This document shows, piece by piece, positions 21,120 to 31,400 of a stretch of DNA of 64,000 nt (its first letter is position 1; every line of letters starts with the position of its first letter). A program made the position numbers and the translations under genes. The notes beneath the pieces were generated by a model. It worked only from the letters and a program-made list of their open reading frames with translations, was not told the origin of the DNA and searched no databases. Source of the stretch: Streptomyces sp. DH41 (GTDB lineage Bacteria; Actinomycetota; Actinomycetes; Streptomycetales; Streptomycetaceae); the NCBI RefSeq assembly GCF_029813785.1, contig NZ_JARVKY010000009.1, positions 228,140-292,139 on the forward strand, written 5' to 3'.

Positions 21120-22100
21120 TCACACCGTGTCGTCCGGGATGTCGGCGGCCGACTCCTCGGGCGCGAGGTCCGGGCGCAGCCTGAGCCAGGACGGCTGGCG
21201 CAGCATGCCCTCCCGGGTGCGGGTGCTGTAGCGGACCTCGCCGACCAGCCGGGGGACGACCCAGCGTGCCCCCGGCACCGGCGGTACCGGGTCGAAGGGG
21301 CACACGTCGCTCGCGGCGGCCCCCAGCAGCGCCGCCAGTTCGGTGCGCTCGGCCGCGCTCCAGCCGGTGCCGACCCCGCCGACGTAGCGCAGCCGGCCCG
21401 CGGCGCGCTGACCGACCAGGAGGGCGCCGGGGAGACCCGTGAGCCGCCCCTTGCCGGGCAGCCAGCCACCGACCACGACATCCTCGCTGCGCATGTTCCG
21501 GATCTTGATCCAGGCCCGGGAGCGGACCCCCGGTTCGTACGGCGAGTCCAGCCGCTTGCACACCAGGCCCTCCAGGCCGTGCTCGCGGGTGGCCCGCAGG
21601 GCCTGCTCACCGTGGCCGACCAGCGAGGCGGGGGTCGACCAGGACGGTCCGGCGAGGCCCAGGTCAGTCAGCTGTTCGCGGCGGCGGGTGTAGGGGAGGC
21701 GGAGGAGGGACTCGCCCGCCAGGTGCAGGGCGTCGAAGAGCACCAGGTGGACGGGGGCCCGCACCGCCCGGCGCGCCGCCCGGCCGGGGGCGTGCGCCAG
21801 CCCCATCCGGGACTGCAGCGACTGGAAGTCGGGACGGCCCTGTTCGTCCAGGACCAGCACCTCCCCGTCCAGCACGGCGGGGGTGGAGCCGAGCGCGGTG
21901 CCGAGCGGTGCCAGTTCGGGGTAGGCGGCCGTGATGTCCTGGCCGGAGCGGGCGCGCAGCAGCGCGCTGCCGTCGCCGGGCAGGTAGACCACCACGCGCT
22001 GGCCGTCCTGCTTGGTCTCGTAGGCCCAGCGTGTGTCCTGGGCGGCGGACGGCAGGGTGCCGGGGGTGGCGAGCATGGGCGGGATGAGCGGCAGCTCCAC
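21120..22100 (-). CDS. ATP-dependent DNA ligase (LigD ligase-domain type)
   Basis: 326 residues, ATG start. The nucleotidyltransferase domain has the adenylation motif ETKQDGQR with Lys30, DGEVLVLDEQGR, and LEGLVCKRLDSPYEPGVRSRAWIKIRN (motifs IV-V). An OB-fold follows (about 205-326, VVVGGWLPGKGR and LVGEVRYSTRTREG). This is the minimal ligase module of LigD with no polymerase or phosphoesterase domain attached. A separate phosphoesterase module is at 44257. Expected role: sealing breaks in non-homologous end joining or base-excision repair. Confidence 0.93.
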   Translation of the reverse strand: MELPLIPPMLATPGTLPSAAQDTRWAYETKQDGQRVVVYLPGDGSALLRARSGQDITAAYPELAPLGTALGSTPAVLDGEVLVLDEQGRPDFQSLQSRMGLAHAPGRAARRAVRAPVHLVLFDALHLAGESLLRLPYTRRREQLTDLGLAGPSWSTPASLVGHGEQALRATREHGLEGLVCKRLDSPYEPGVRSRAWIKIRNMRSEDVVVGGWLPGKGRLTGLPGALLVGQRAAGRLRYVGGVGTGWSAAERTELAALLGAAASDVCPFDPVPPVPGARWVVPRLVGEVRYSTRTREGMLRQPSWLRLRPDLAPEESAADIPDDTV

Positions 22101-22159
22101 GGGTCAGTTCTCGACGTGCCCGTGCGCCGTCACGCGCGTTGTCCGCCAGGTTCGCCTGA

Positions 22160-22192
22160 ACGGCGCCGGTCCCGGGGCAGGACCGGCGCCGT
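22160..22192 (-). terminator. Stem-loop after the MFS gene
   Basis: Perfect 13-bp arms ACGGCGCCGGTCC / GGACCGGCGCCGT with a 7-base loop, six bases beyond the MFS stop at 22198. No U-tract follows, as is common in Streptomyces. Confidence 0.75.
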
Positions 22193-22197
22193 CGTCG

Positions 22198-23679
22198 TCA
22201 GCGCACGGAGGCGGTCCTCGCCCCGGCTCCGGCGTCCGGCGCGGGGTGCGCCGGCCCGGCCGCGGGACGGTGCCGCGGGATGAAGGAAGCGATCAGGCAG
22301 GCGAGCAGGGCCGCACCGGCGCCGATGGCCATGACCACCTTGAACGCGTTCTCGGACGGCAGGGCGAAGCCGCCGAAGTCGATGGTCATCTGCGCCAGGA
22401 CCACTCCGGCGATGGCACTGGCGACCGACGTGCCGATGGACCGCATGAGGGTGTTCAGGCTGTTCGCGGCGGCCGTCTCGCTCGCCGGCACCGCGCTCAT
22501 GATCAGGGCGGGCATGGCGCCGTAGGCGAAGCCGATGCCGCCGCTGATGACGCAGGAGACCAGTACCAGGTGCCAGACCTCGGACATCAGCACGATGTTC
22601 AGCCCGTAGCCGGCCGCGACGATGAGGGCGCCGATCATGAGCGTCACCTTCGGTCCCCTGGACTTGGAGATCTTCGCGGAGACCGGGGCGAACGCCATCA
22701 TCACCAGACCGGCCGGCGCCATCACGAGGCCCGTGGTCAGCAGGGAGCGGCCGAGACCGTAACCGGTGGCCTCGGGCAACTGGAGGAGCTGCGGAAGCAC
22801 CAGGGACATCGCGAACATCGAGAAACCGATGGCCACGGACGCCAGGTTGGTGAACAGCACCTGACGGCGGGCGGTGGTGCGCAGGTCCACCAGCGGCTGC
22901 GGGGTACGCAGCTCCCACCAGCCCCACACCAGGAGGATCAACACGCCGGCCGCGAACAGGCCGAGGGTGGTGCCGCTGGTCCAGCCCCAGTCGCCGCCCT
23001 TGGAGACCGCGAGCAGCAGGGACACCAGGCCGGCCGCGATACCGAGGCCGCCGAGCAGGTCGAAGCGGCCGCCGGTGCGCACCGAGGACTCGGGCACGAG
23101 CGCCAGTATCAGCACCAGGGCGACGGCGCCGAGCGCGCCGGAGAGCCAGAACAGCATGTGCCAGTCGAGGTTGTCCGCGATCAGCGCGGCGGCGGGCAGG
23201 CCGAGCGCGCCGCCGACCCCGAGCGAGGCGCTCATCATGGCGGTGGCGCCGGCCAGCCGCTCCGCGGGCAGCTCGTCGCGCATGATGCTGATGCCGAGCG
23301 GGATCACGGCGGCGGACAGGCCCTGCATGGCGCGGCCGACGACCATCGGAACGAGGGTGTCGCTGAGCGCACAGACCACCGAGCCGGCGACCAGCAGCAC
23401 CAGGCTGAGCAGCAGCATCCGCCGCTTGCCGAGCATGTCGCCGAGCCGGCCGACGACCGGAGTGGCCACCGCGGCGGCGAGCAGCGTGGCGGTCACGGCC
23501 CAGGCGGCGTCCGAGGCCGACGCGTCCAGGAGCTTGGGCAGCTCCGGAACGATCGGGATGACCAGGGTCTGCATCAGCGAGACGACGATCCCGGCCAGGG
23601 CCAGTACCGCCACCACGGCGTTCGGCCGCGGAGCGGCGGCCGTCCCGGCGCCGGAGGATCTGGCGGGAGAAACGGACAT
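22198..23679 (-). CDS. MFS drug exporter, DHA2 (14-helix) family
   Basis: 493 residues, ATG start. Fourteen predicted membrane helices; motif A GRLGDMLGKRRM between helices 2 and 3, and helix 5 region GASLGVGGALGLPAAALI in the antiporter motif C position. Proton-coupled multidrug or antibiotic efflux in the cytoplasmic membrane. It diverges from a TetR gene (about 230 bp between starts), the usual arrangement of pump and ligand-responsive repressor. Confidence 0.93.
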   Translation of the reverse strand: MSVSPARSSGAGTAAAPRPNAVVAVLALAGIVVSLMQTLVIPIVPELPKLLDASASDAAWAVTATLLAAAVATPVVGRLGDMLGKRRMLLLSLVLLVAGSVVCALSDTLVPMVVGRAMQGLSAAVIPLGISIMRDELPAERLAGATAMMSASLGVGGALGLPAAALIADNLDWHMLFWLSGALGAVALVLILALVPESSVRTGGRFDLLGGLGIAAGLVSLLLAVSKGGDWGWTSGTTLGLFAAGVLILLVWGWWELRTPQPLVDLRTTARRQVLFTNLASVAIGFSMFAMSLVLPQLLQLPEATGYGLGRSLLTTGLVMAPAGLVMMAFAPVSAKISKSRGPKVTLMIGALIVAAGYGLNIVLMSEVWHLVLVSCVISGGIGFAYGAMPALIMSAVPASETAAANSLNTLMRSIGTSVASAIAGVVLAQMTIDFGGFALPSENAFKVVMAIGAGAALLACLIASFIPRHRPAAGPAHPAPDAGAGARTASVR

Positions 23680-23912
23680 GAAGGTGCCTTTCGAGTCACG
23701 AGTGTGGAGCCGATGTACGCGAGCTTATTTAAATCAGTCGCTTGACGTACTCTAAGGGACGGAAGGCGATGCCCGCGCATCCCGGCCGCACACGGCCCCG
23801 GACGCGACGTTGCGTAGGCTTCCGTGGAACGCGCCGCCCGGCGGCGGACCTGCGGCGACTCGAGGGACTGGCCGACGCGGGAGGGAAGGAAAGTCCCGGT
23901 ACGGCGGTGGTC
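23680..23912. promoter_or_regulatory. Divergent promoter region of the MFS/TetR pair
   Basis: An AT-rich island gcttatttaaatcagtcgct (23724-23743) stands out, followed by TTGACG at 23743-23748. Probable site of both promoters and of TetR binding. I found no clean palindrome. Confidence 0.45.
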
Positions 23913-24581
23913 ATGGCGGGCAGGGCGGTACGGGCGGAACAGGTCAGCACGACCCGGCAGCTGATCCTGACCACCGCCGAGCGGCTGTTCGCCGAGCACG
24001 GGGTGTACGCGGTCTCCAACCGGCAGGTCAGCGAGGCCGCCGGGCAGGGCAACAACGCCGCGGTCGGCTACCACTTCGGAACCAAGGTCGACCTGGTCCG
24101 CGCCATCGCCCAGCGGCACTACGAGCGAGTCGAGGAACTGCGTGCCCGGCAGCTGGCCGCCGTGGGCGGCTCGGCGGACCTGCGTGACTGGGTGCACTGC
24201 CTGGTGCGGCCGCAGTTCGACCATCTGGCGGCGCTGGGCAGCCCCACCTGGTACGCGCGGTTCTGCGCCCAGGTCATGACCGACCCGGCGCTGCGGCAGA
24301 TCATGACCGAGGAGTCCCGCGCCTCCGCCTCGCTGCGCGAGATCATCGTGGGGCGGAACCGGTGCATGCCCGCGCTGCCGGACGAGGTCCGGGCCGAGCG
24401 GGGCGACATGGCGCGTCATCTCATCGTGCACGTGGCGGCCGAGCGGGAACGCGCTCTCGCCGAGGGGCGTCCCACCCCTCGCGTCACTTGGCGGGAGGCC
24501 GCCGACGGCCTCGTCGACGCGATCGTGGGCATGTGGCTGGCGCCCGTCACGCCCCGGGACGGGGGGACGGGCGCGGGGTGA
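23913..24581 (+). CDS. TetR family transcriptional regulator
   Basis: 222 residues from ATG 23913 (MAGRAVRAEQVSTTR). GTG 23907 or an upstream start is possible, since the nearest purine-rich site is about 25 bases away. The N-terminal helix-turn-helix is ILTTAERLFAEHGVYAVSNRQVSEAAGQGNNAAVGYHFGTK (about 15-58). The C-terminal helical ligand domain is Arg-rich. It likely represses the divergent DHA2 pump until an inducer binds. Confidence 0.9.
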   Translation: MAGRAVRAEQVSTTRQLILTTAERLFAEHGVYAVSNRQVSEAAGQGNNAAVGYHFGTKVDLVRAIAQRHYERVEELRARQLAAVGGSADLRDWVHCLVRPQFDHLAALGSPTWYARFCAQVMTDPALRQIMTEESRASASLREIIVGRNRCMPALPDEVRAERGDMARHLIVHVAAERERALAEGRPTPRVTWREAADGLVDAIVGMWLAPVTPRDGGTGAG

Positions 24582-24863
24582 GGGCGGATCAGCGGGCCAG
24601 GCGGATCCGAGGGCGAGCCGTCCGTCGAGCCCGGCGGCGGTGTGCGGCGCCGCGGTGCCGCGGTAGGGCTTTCCGGCTGTACGCGCGCCGAGCGGGCAGT
24701 GGGCCGCGCGAGCCGGCCGTCGGGTGCCTGCCACTGCCGGCCGGCGGAGGGCCGCTGTCCCCCCGGCCGCGCACCCGGCGCCCGCGGCCGCCGTCCCCGA
24801 CCCGGTCGCCCCCGGCCCTTACCGTCGAGTAATATCGCGCGGCAGGCCCCCGGAGGAGGAACC
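24582..24863. other. Intergenic, 282 bp
   Basis: Very GC-rich; several open frames cross it but none has a ribosome site or recognisable protein. A ttaccgtcgagtaatatcgcg patch at 24818-24838 is the likely promoter area for the DoxX-peroxiredoxin pair. Confidence 0.45.
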
Positions 24864-25244
24864 GTGTCCCGGTCCGAACGCTCACCCCTGCTGCTCGCCG
24901 GCCTGCTGGCCACCGCGGGCGTCGCCCACTTCGCCCGCCCCCGTACGTTCGACGCGATCGTGCCGCGCGGCCTGCCGGGCACGCCCCGGGCCTGGACGTA
25001 CGCCAGCGGTGTCGCCGAACTGGCGCTCGCCGCGGGCATCGCGCTGCCGCGCACCCGCAAGGCCGCCGCGCTCACCACGGCCGCCTTCTTCGTCGGGGTG
25101 TTCCCCGCCAACGTCAAGATGGCCGTGGACCGGCGCCACCACCCCGCGCCGCGGAAGGCCGCCGCCTACGCCAGGCTCCCCGCGCAGCTGCCGCTCGTGC
25201 TGTGGGCCCGAGGCGTCGCCAAGGGCAGCGAGGGCCGGTCGTGA
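24864..25244 (+). CDS. DoxX-like small membrane protein
   Basis: 126 residues, GTG start 4 bases after GGAGGAGGA. Predicted membrane helices at about 8-25, 45-62, 68-85 and 100-118, with the conserved TAGVAHFARPRTFDAIVP and FVGVFPANVKMA blocks of DoxX/DUF4267-like proteins. Some family members work with thiol-stress enzymes. The stop overlaps the GTG of a peroxiredoxin gene (GTGA), so the two proteins are made together, consistent with a role in redox or thiol stress at the membrane. Confidence 0.8.
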   Translation: MSRSERSPLLLAGLLATAGVAHFARPRTFDAIVPRGLPGTPRAWTYASGVAELALAAGIALPRTRKAAALTTAAFFVGVFPANVKMAVDRRHHPAPRKAAAYARLPAQLPLVLWARGVAKGSEGRS

Positions 25245-25708
25245 GCCGCACCCCGGCCGTGGGGGACACGGTCGAGGACTTCGCGCTGCCGGACGAGACC
25301 GGCACCCCGCGCCGCCTGTCCGAGCTGCTCGCCGACGGCCCGGTCGTGCTGTTCTTCTACCCGGCCGCCCTGACCCCCGGCTGCACCGCGCAGGCCTGCC
25401 ACTTCCGCGACCTCGCCGCCGAGTTCGCCGCGGTCGGCGCCCACCCCGTCGGCGTCAGCGGCGACCCCGTCGAACGGCAGCGGGAGTTCTCCGGGCGCCA
25501 CACCCTCGGCATGCCGCTGCTCTCCGACACCGACGGCGCGGTCCGCGAGCTGTTCGGAGTGAAGCGGGGGTTCAGCCTGGCTCCCACCAAGCGGGTCACG
25601 TTCGTCATCGGGCAGGACCGCACCCTGATCGAGGCCGTCCGCAGCGAGCTCAGAATGAACACGCACGCCGACCGCGCCCTCGCCGCGCTGCGCGCTCACC
25701 GAGGGTAG
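25241..25708 (+). CDS. Peroxiredoxin, BCP/PrxQ type
   Basis: 155 residues, GTG overlapping the DoxX-like stop by four bases. Thioredoxin fold with LFFYPAALTPGCTAQACHFRD: peroxidatic Cys48 and resolving Cys53 five residues later, the arrangement of atypical two-cysteine PrxQ enzymes. It reduces hydrogen peroxide and organic peroxides using thioredoxin-like donors in the cytosol. Coupled to a DoxX-like membrane protein. Confidence 0.93.
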   Translation: MSRTPAVGDTVEDFALPDETGTPRRLSELLADGPVVLFFYPAALTPGCTAQACHFRDLAAEFAAVGAHPVGVSGDPVERQREFSGRHTLGMPLLSDTDGAVRELFGVKRGFSLAPTKRVTFVIGQDRTLIEAVRSELRMNTHADRALAALRAHRG

Positions 25709-25732
25709 GGAAGCACCCACCCGGCCCGCCCC

Positions 25733-25758
25733 GGTTGAAAGCGGGCCGTACAGGGTCA
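25733..25758 (+). promoter_or_regulatory. Weak SigB-like promoter before the PP2C gene
   Basis: GGTT (25733-25736), 16-bp spacer, GGGTCA (25753-25758), one mismatch in the -10. It would start transcription only about 5-7 bases before the ATG at 25771, fitting the lack of a ribosome site (possible near-leaderless transcript). Confidence 0.3.
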
Positions 25759-25770
25759 ATCCTGGACGCT

Positions 25771-28119
25771 ATGGAGCATGCCTCCGCTGTGGCGATCCTG
25801 GACGCCCACGGCACGGTGACGAGCTGGAGCGAGGGCGCCCGGCGACTGACCGGCTATCCGGCCGAGGAGGTCGTCGGCCGGGACGCACGGGACCTGCTCG
25901 CCGAGGACGTGCCGCCCGAAGCCCTGTGCGAGCCGGTGGGCACGGCTCTGCTCCGGCACCGCGACGGCTCCACCATGGCGGTGTCTCTGCGCCGCTCGCC
26001 GTTGCTGGGGGCGGCCGGAGCACCGGACGGGTTCGTGGTGAGCGCCGAGTCGTCCGAGGAGCGGACATTCCGCCTGACCGGGCAGGCTCTTCAGCAGGCG
26101 TCTCTGGCCATGTCCGTCCACGACACCCGCGAGCGCTACCTCCAGGTCAACGACACCGCGCGCCGGATGCTCGGGCTGCCGGAGGAGGACCTCATCGGGC
26201 GGCGGCTGCCGGAGATCCTGGAGGAGGCCGACGTCGACGAGTCGGGCTTCATGAGACATCTGCGGAAGGTCGCGGAAACCGGCCGGCCCGCACACTACGA
26301 GACCTTCACCCCAGCCTCCTCACGGCTCGGCGAACACGCCTGGACCATCGAGATGTGGCCGGTCCGCGACACGCTGGACGAGGTGGCCGCGGTGGCCGTG
26401 GCGGGGTTCGACAGCACCGGGCAGCACCGGGCGCGGCAGCGGCTGGATCTGCTGAACGAGGCCGCCACCGGTATCGGCACCACGCTGGACGTCGTACGCA
26501 CCGCCGAGGAACTGATCGAGTTCCTCGTGCCGCGTCTCGCCGACTTCGCCAGTGTCGACCTGCTCGACTGGGTCCTGGGCGCGGAGGAACCCCTCGCGGC
26601 GCCGGCCGAGACCGTCGCACTGCGGCGCGTCGCGCACAGCGCCATCACCGAGGGCTTTCCCAGGGCTTCCGTACACCTGGGCGAGACGGACGCCTACCCG
26701 TCGTACTCGGCGCCCGCGCGGGCACTGAGGGAGGGGCGGGCGGTACTCACCGGCCCGGGCGACCCGGACTTCGACCGATGGATGCGGGTCCGCGACGAAC
26801 AGGCCCCCTACAACCGCACCTACCGGGAGTGCGTCCGCTCGACCCTGGCGGTGCCGCTGATGGCCCGGGGCACCGCCCTGGGAGTCGCGGTGGCCGTCCG
26901 CGCCGCGCCCCAGCACCCGCACGTCGACGACGACACCGTCCTCGCCGAGGAGCTCGCCAGCCGGGCCGCGGTCTGCATCGACAACGCCCGCCGCTTCGCC
27001 CGCGAGCGCTCCACCGCCCTGAGCCTCCAGCGCGGCCTGCTCCCCAAGGGCCTGCCCGGGCAGGCGGTGGTCGAGGTCGCCCACCGGTACCTGCCCTCCG
27101 TGTCGGCGGCAGGCATCGGCGGCGACTGGTTCGACGTGATCCCGCTGTCCGGCAGCCGCGTCGCGCTCGTCGTCGGGGACGTCGTCGGCCACGGCATCCC
27201 GTCCACGGCGACCATGGGCCGTCTCTGCACCGCCGTCCGCACCCTCGCCGACGTCGACCTGCCCCCCGACGAACTCCTGACCCACCTCGACGACCTCGTC
27301 ACCCACCTCGTGGCCGACGACTCGGGCGACAAGGTCGCGGAACTGGGGGCCACCTGCCTCTACGCCGTCTACGACCCCGTCTCCCGGTCCCTCACGCTGG
27401 CCGCGGCGGGGCACCCGGCGCCGGCCCTCGTCCTGCCCGACGGCACCACGCGGCTCATCCACATGACCGCGGGGCCGCCGCTCGGTGTCGGCGGACTGCC
27501 GTTCGAGGCGACCGAGCTGGAACTGCCCGAGGGTTCCGTCGTCGCCCTGTACACGGACGGTCTCGTCGAGGACCGCGACCGCGACGTCGACCACGCCACC
27601 GCGGAGCTGTGCCGCGCGCTGACCGCGCCCGCCAGCTCGCTCGACGCCCTGTGCGACACCGTACTCAAGGCCGTCATGCCGGAGGAGCCCAGTGACGACG
27701 TGGCGCTGCTGCTGGCCCGCACCCGCGCACTGGGCACGGACCAGATTCGTACCTGGGACATCCATCCGGACCCCGTGCACGTGGCAGCCACGCGGCGGTC
27801 CGTCGACGAACAGCTGACGGAGTGGGGACTGGACGAGGCGGCCTTCGTCACCGAACTCGTCGTCAGCGAGCTCGTCACCAACGCGATCCGGTACGGCGAG
27901 CCGCCCATCCAACTCCGCCTCATCCGCGACAGCGCCCTCATCTGCGAGGTCTCCGACGGCAGCTCCACCTCCCCGCACCTGCGCCGCGCCCACGCCTACG
28001 ACGAGGGCGGCCGGGGCCTGCTGCTGGTCGCCCAGCTCACCCAACGCTGGGGCAGCCGGCAGACGGGCACCGGCAAGACCATCTGGGCCGAACAGCCCCT
28101 GCCCGCCGACTCCTGGTGA
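25771..28119 (+). CDS. PAS-PAS-GAF-PP2C phosphatase with C-terminal RsbW-like ATPase domain
   Basis: 782 residues from ATG 25771. Domains: PAS about 5-95 (SEGARRLTGYPAEEVVGRDA), PAS about 105-215 (MSVHDTRERYLQVNDTARRM), GAF about 225-410, PP2C/SpoIIE about 430-650 with metal ligands Asp452 (GIGGDWFD), Asp470 (VVGDVVGHG), Asp595 (LYTDGLVE) and Asp642/643 (SDDVALLL), and HATPase about 660-780 with N-box ELVVSELVTNAIRYGE (Asn704). It joins a sensor, an RsbU-type phosphatase and an anti-sigma-type kinase in one cytosolic protein, a common Streptomyces design for controlling anti-sigma antagonists. The target is unknown. Confidence 0.93.
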   Translation: MEHASAVAILDAHGTVTSWSEGARRLTGYPAEEVVGRDARDLLAEDVPPEALCEPVGTALLRHRDGSTMAVSLRRSPLLGAAGAPDGFVVSAESSEERTFRLTGQALQQASLAMSVHDTRERYLQVNDTARRMLGLPEEDLIGRRLPEILEEADVDESGFMRHLRKVAETGRPAHYETFTPASSRLGEHAWTIEMWPVRDTLDEVAAVAVAGFDSTGQHRARQRLDLLNEAATGIGTTLDVVRTAEELIEFLVPRLADFASVDLLDWVLGAEEPLAAPAETVALRRVAHSAITEGFPRASVHLGETDAYPSYSAPARALREGRAVLTGPGDPDFDRWMRVRDEQAPYNRTYRECVRSTLAVPLMARGTALGVAVAVRAAPQHPHVDDDTVLAEELASRAAVCIDNARRFARERSTALSLQRGLLPKGLPGQAVVEVAHRYLPSVSAAGIGGDWFDVIPLSGSRVALVVGDVVGHGIPSTATMGRLCTAVRTLADVDLPPDELLTHLDDLVTHLVADDSGDKVAELGATCLYAVYDPVSRSLTLAAAGHPAPALVLPDGTTRLIHMTAGPPLGVGGLPFEATELELPEGSVVALYTDGLVEDRDRDVDHATAELCRALTAPASSLDALCDTVLKAVMPEEPSDDVALLLARTRALGTDQIRTWDIHPDPVHVAATRRSVDEQLTEWGLDEAAFVTELVVSELVTNAIRYGEPPIQLRLIRDSALICEVSDGSSTSPHLRRAHAYDEGGRGLLLVAQLTQRWGSRQTGTGKTIWAEQPLPADSW

Positions 28120-28434
28120 CCCGAATCGGAGATTCGCCGTGGCCGGGCCGTCCCGGTGTCACCGCTGACCCGCTCGACGTCCGCGTCGGTGATCTTCCAC
28201 GGGACACCAGGCCGCGACTCGTCGGACAAGCCGTCCAGACGTCCGGGCCGGCACCACCACCCTCTACGCTGCCCCAAAGGCCGCCACCGGAAATCGTCCT
28301 CGCCACACGAGGCCGGCCCACCGGGCAGTGACGGGTACGGGCGGCGGAACAGTCGATGTCGCGTGGTGAACGGTCGGCGAAAATCCGTTGCGCAGGGTTA
28401 TGTCCTGAGGTACAAGCACCTTAACGTCCCCGTC
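28120..28434. other. Intergenic, 315 bp
   Basis: Immediately after the PP2C stop is a small dyad CGAATC-GGA-GATTCG (28122-28136), a possible weak terminator. The middle holds nothing I recognise; a GGGTAC at 28333 has no -35 partner. A candidate PHO box lies at 28365-28382. Confidence 0.5.
28365..28382 (-). promoter_or_regulatory. Candidate PHO box upstream of phospholipase C
   Basis: Read on the minus strand: TTTCGCC-N4-GTTCACC, two direct-repeat cores 11 bp apart, the second an exact match to the Streptomyces PhoP repeat core and the first 5 of 7. It ends about 50 bp before the phospholipase ATG. Confidence 0.4.
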
Positions 28435-31400
28435 ATGCCTGACGTTTCCCGCCGCAAGGTCCTCGGCACCCTCGCCGGTGGAGCCGCGTTCTCCCTCCTG
28501 CCTCCCTCACTGCACCGAGCCATGGCCGCGCCGATGCCGCGCGGCGGCCTGCGTGCCGTCGAGCATGTGATCGTCCTGATGCAGGAGAACCGCTCCTTCG
28601 ACAACTACTTCGGCACCCTCAAGGGAGTGCGCGGCTTCGGCGACCGTACGCCCCTGCGGCTGCCCTCGGGGGCCGGTGTCTTCCAGCAGCCGCGGCCCGG
28701 CGGTGGCGAGGTCCTGCCGTTCTCGGCCCGCCGGGCGGCCCTCGACGGGGGCCGCCCGGAGAGCGACATCCAGTACCTGGGTTCGCTCCCGCACGCCTTC
28801 CGCGACGCCGTCCAGGCCCGGGGGAACGGCTGGTGGAACGACTGGGTCGCCGCCAAGACCCAGAGCACCATGGCCTTCTACGACCGGCGTGACATTCCGC
28901 TCCAGTACGAACTGGCCGACCGCTTCACGATCTGCGACTCCTACTTCTGCTCCGTCTACGGTTCGACCAACCCCAACCGCAACTACCTGTGGACCGGCAC
29001 CACCGGATACGAGCCGGACGGTGTCGACCGGGCCCTGACCAACGCCGCCTACGACCACCGCCACGCCGGATACACCTGGACGACGTATCCCGAGCGTCTG
29101 GAGGCCGCCGGCGTCGACTGGCAGATCTACCAGGAGTGGGACAACTTCACCGACAACGCGGTGGAGTACTTCCGGCCCTGGAAGGAGATCGGCCGGAAGA
29201 TCCTCGCCCGGGTCGGCGGACAGTACTCCACCACAGAGCAGTTCTACGACAGCCTGTGGGGCAGGGCCCCGGAGGAGCGCGGAACCGCGCTGGCCGAGTT
29301 CCAGCGCGGTGTCGACGCGCTGACCGAGGCCGAACGCCGGCTGTTCCTGCGGGGCGCCTACCGCTCCGAGCCTGACACCCTCGTCCGGCGCATCCGGTCC
29401 GACATCGACAACGGCACGCTGCCTGCGGTCAGTTGGGTCGTCCCGACGGCAGCACTGTCCGAGCACCCCAGCAGTTCCACCCCGGCCGGCAGCGCCAACC
29501 TGGTCTACGACGTCCTCGACGCCCTCGCGAGCGACCCGGAAACCTGGTCGAAGACCGTGCTGTTCATCAACTTCGACGAGAACGACGGCTACTTCGACCA
29601 CATACCCGCCCCGGTCGCGCCGCGGCCGGCCTCCGGCAACGACGACGACTGGTCCGACGGCAGCCCGGTCGGCCCCGGCCCGCGCGTGCCGATGACCATC
29701 GTGTCGCCCTGGACGGTGGGCGGCTTCGTCAGTTCCCAGGCGTTCGACCACACCTCGGTCATCCGGTTCCTGGAGAAGTGGACCGGCGTCCACGAGCCCA
29801 ATATCAGCGCCTGGCGCCGCGGTGTGTTCGGCGACCTGACCGCCGCGTTCGACTTCCACCGCACCTACCGGCAGCCCGATGTCGAGCAACCGGGCCCGGT
29901 ACCGGAAGCGGTCGGCCGCTGGAACCCCGTACCGCCGGGCGAGCAGTCGCTCCCGGAGCAGGAGGCCGGCACACGCCGCACACGTCCCTCCCCCTACCGG
30001 CTGTCCCTGCGCTCCGACATCACCGGCTCCGGCGTCCGCCTCCGGCTCGGCAACGAGAGCGCCGTGGCCGCCTGGTTCACCGCCTACCCCGGCGACGGCG
30101 ACAGCGCCGCCCCGAGCACCTGGACGGTGCCCGCGCGCGAAGGAGCCGACCACACGGTCGAGTACGAAGCCGACGGCTACGACCTGCGGGTACACGGTCC
30201 GGGCTGGTCCGTGTGGGAGCTGCGGGGCACCGGCGTCGGCGCCGAGGCGTACCTCTCCGAACACCAGGGCGCCGGCCCCGTGAGCATCGTCTGCTCCAAC
30301 CCCACCTCCCACACCCGCAGACTCCTCGTCGGCGAGTCGGTCCACTCCCACCGGCACGGCGACCGCGTGCGCGCCGTCACCCTCAGGCCCGGCGCCTCCC
30401 GCACGGTGCGGCTGCGCCTGCCGGATCACGGCTGGTACGACATCGTGGTCGTCGACCGGGACGACCCGGTCTTCCTGCGCCGCATGAGCGGCCGCCGGTC
30501 CCACGGCGGGCCCGGCGTCACCGACCCGGCGACCGGCACGGCCCCGGCTCTGGCCGCGTCCATCGCCCTGCCCGAGCCCCAGCCCACGCTGGACACGCCG
30601 TTCGCGCAGGGCAACCCGACCGACGTCGTCGTCACCGTGCGCAACGACGGCAGAGACCGGCTCGATGGGCTGTCCGCCACGCTGACGGCTCCGTCCGGGT
30701 GGACGGTCGAACGGGCCGGCGCTTCCCCCAGAACCCTCGCGGCCGGTGACTCGGCCGACGTGTCCTTCACGGTGACGCCCGCCCGGGACGCCACCACCGG
30801 CCGGCTGGTCGTCGCCGCCCACGCCCAGGGCGACGGACTGCTCAGGCTCGCCGACGCGCGAGTGCGGGTCGAGGTCGTCCCCGCCCTGAGCCTCACGCTG
30901 AGCGGTCCGGCGAGTTCACCCCGCACCGACGGCGCCGTCCTGTCTCCGGGGCGAGCGGCCACCGTGACGGCCACCGTCGTCAACGCCGCCGGCACGGCCC
31001 TCACGGGCCTGGCCGCCGTGCCGGAGCTCCCGCAGGGCTGGAAGGCCACTCCCAAGGGCACCGTGCCGACCTCGGTTCCGGCGCGTTCGCACGTCACCCT
31101 GGCCTGGGAGGTCGTCGCGCCCGTCACGGCGGCGCGCGTCGCCGACACGCTCCGGGCGACCGTCAGGGCGAAGCTGAGCGGCAGCGGTACGGTGGTGTCC
31201 GCGTCCCTGCCCGTCAGAACCGGCCCCGTCATGACCGGTCACCTCCTCGCGGAGGACTTCGAGTCCGCCGCCCCCGCGCTCGCCCCGGCCGCCGATCTCA
31301 GCCGCCCCGGCCTGCTCGGCTGGACCCGGAGCGCTCCCGAGGGCTGGACGGTCACCAACGCGCCTGACATGCCGCAGGGCACGCGGGAGTTGCAGGGCTG

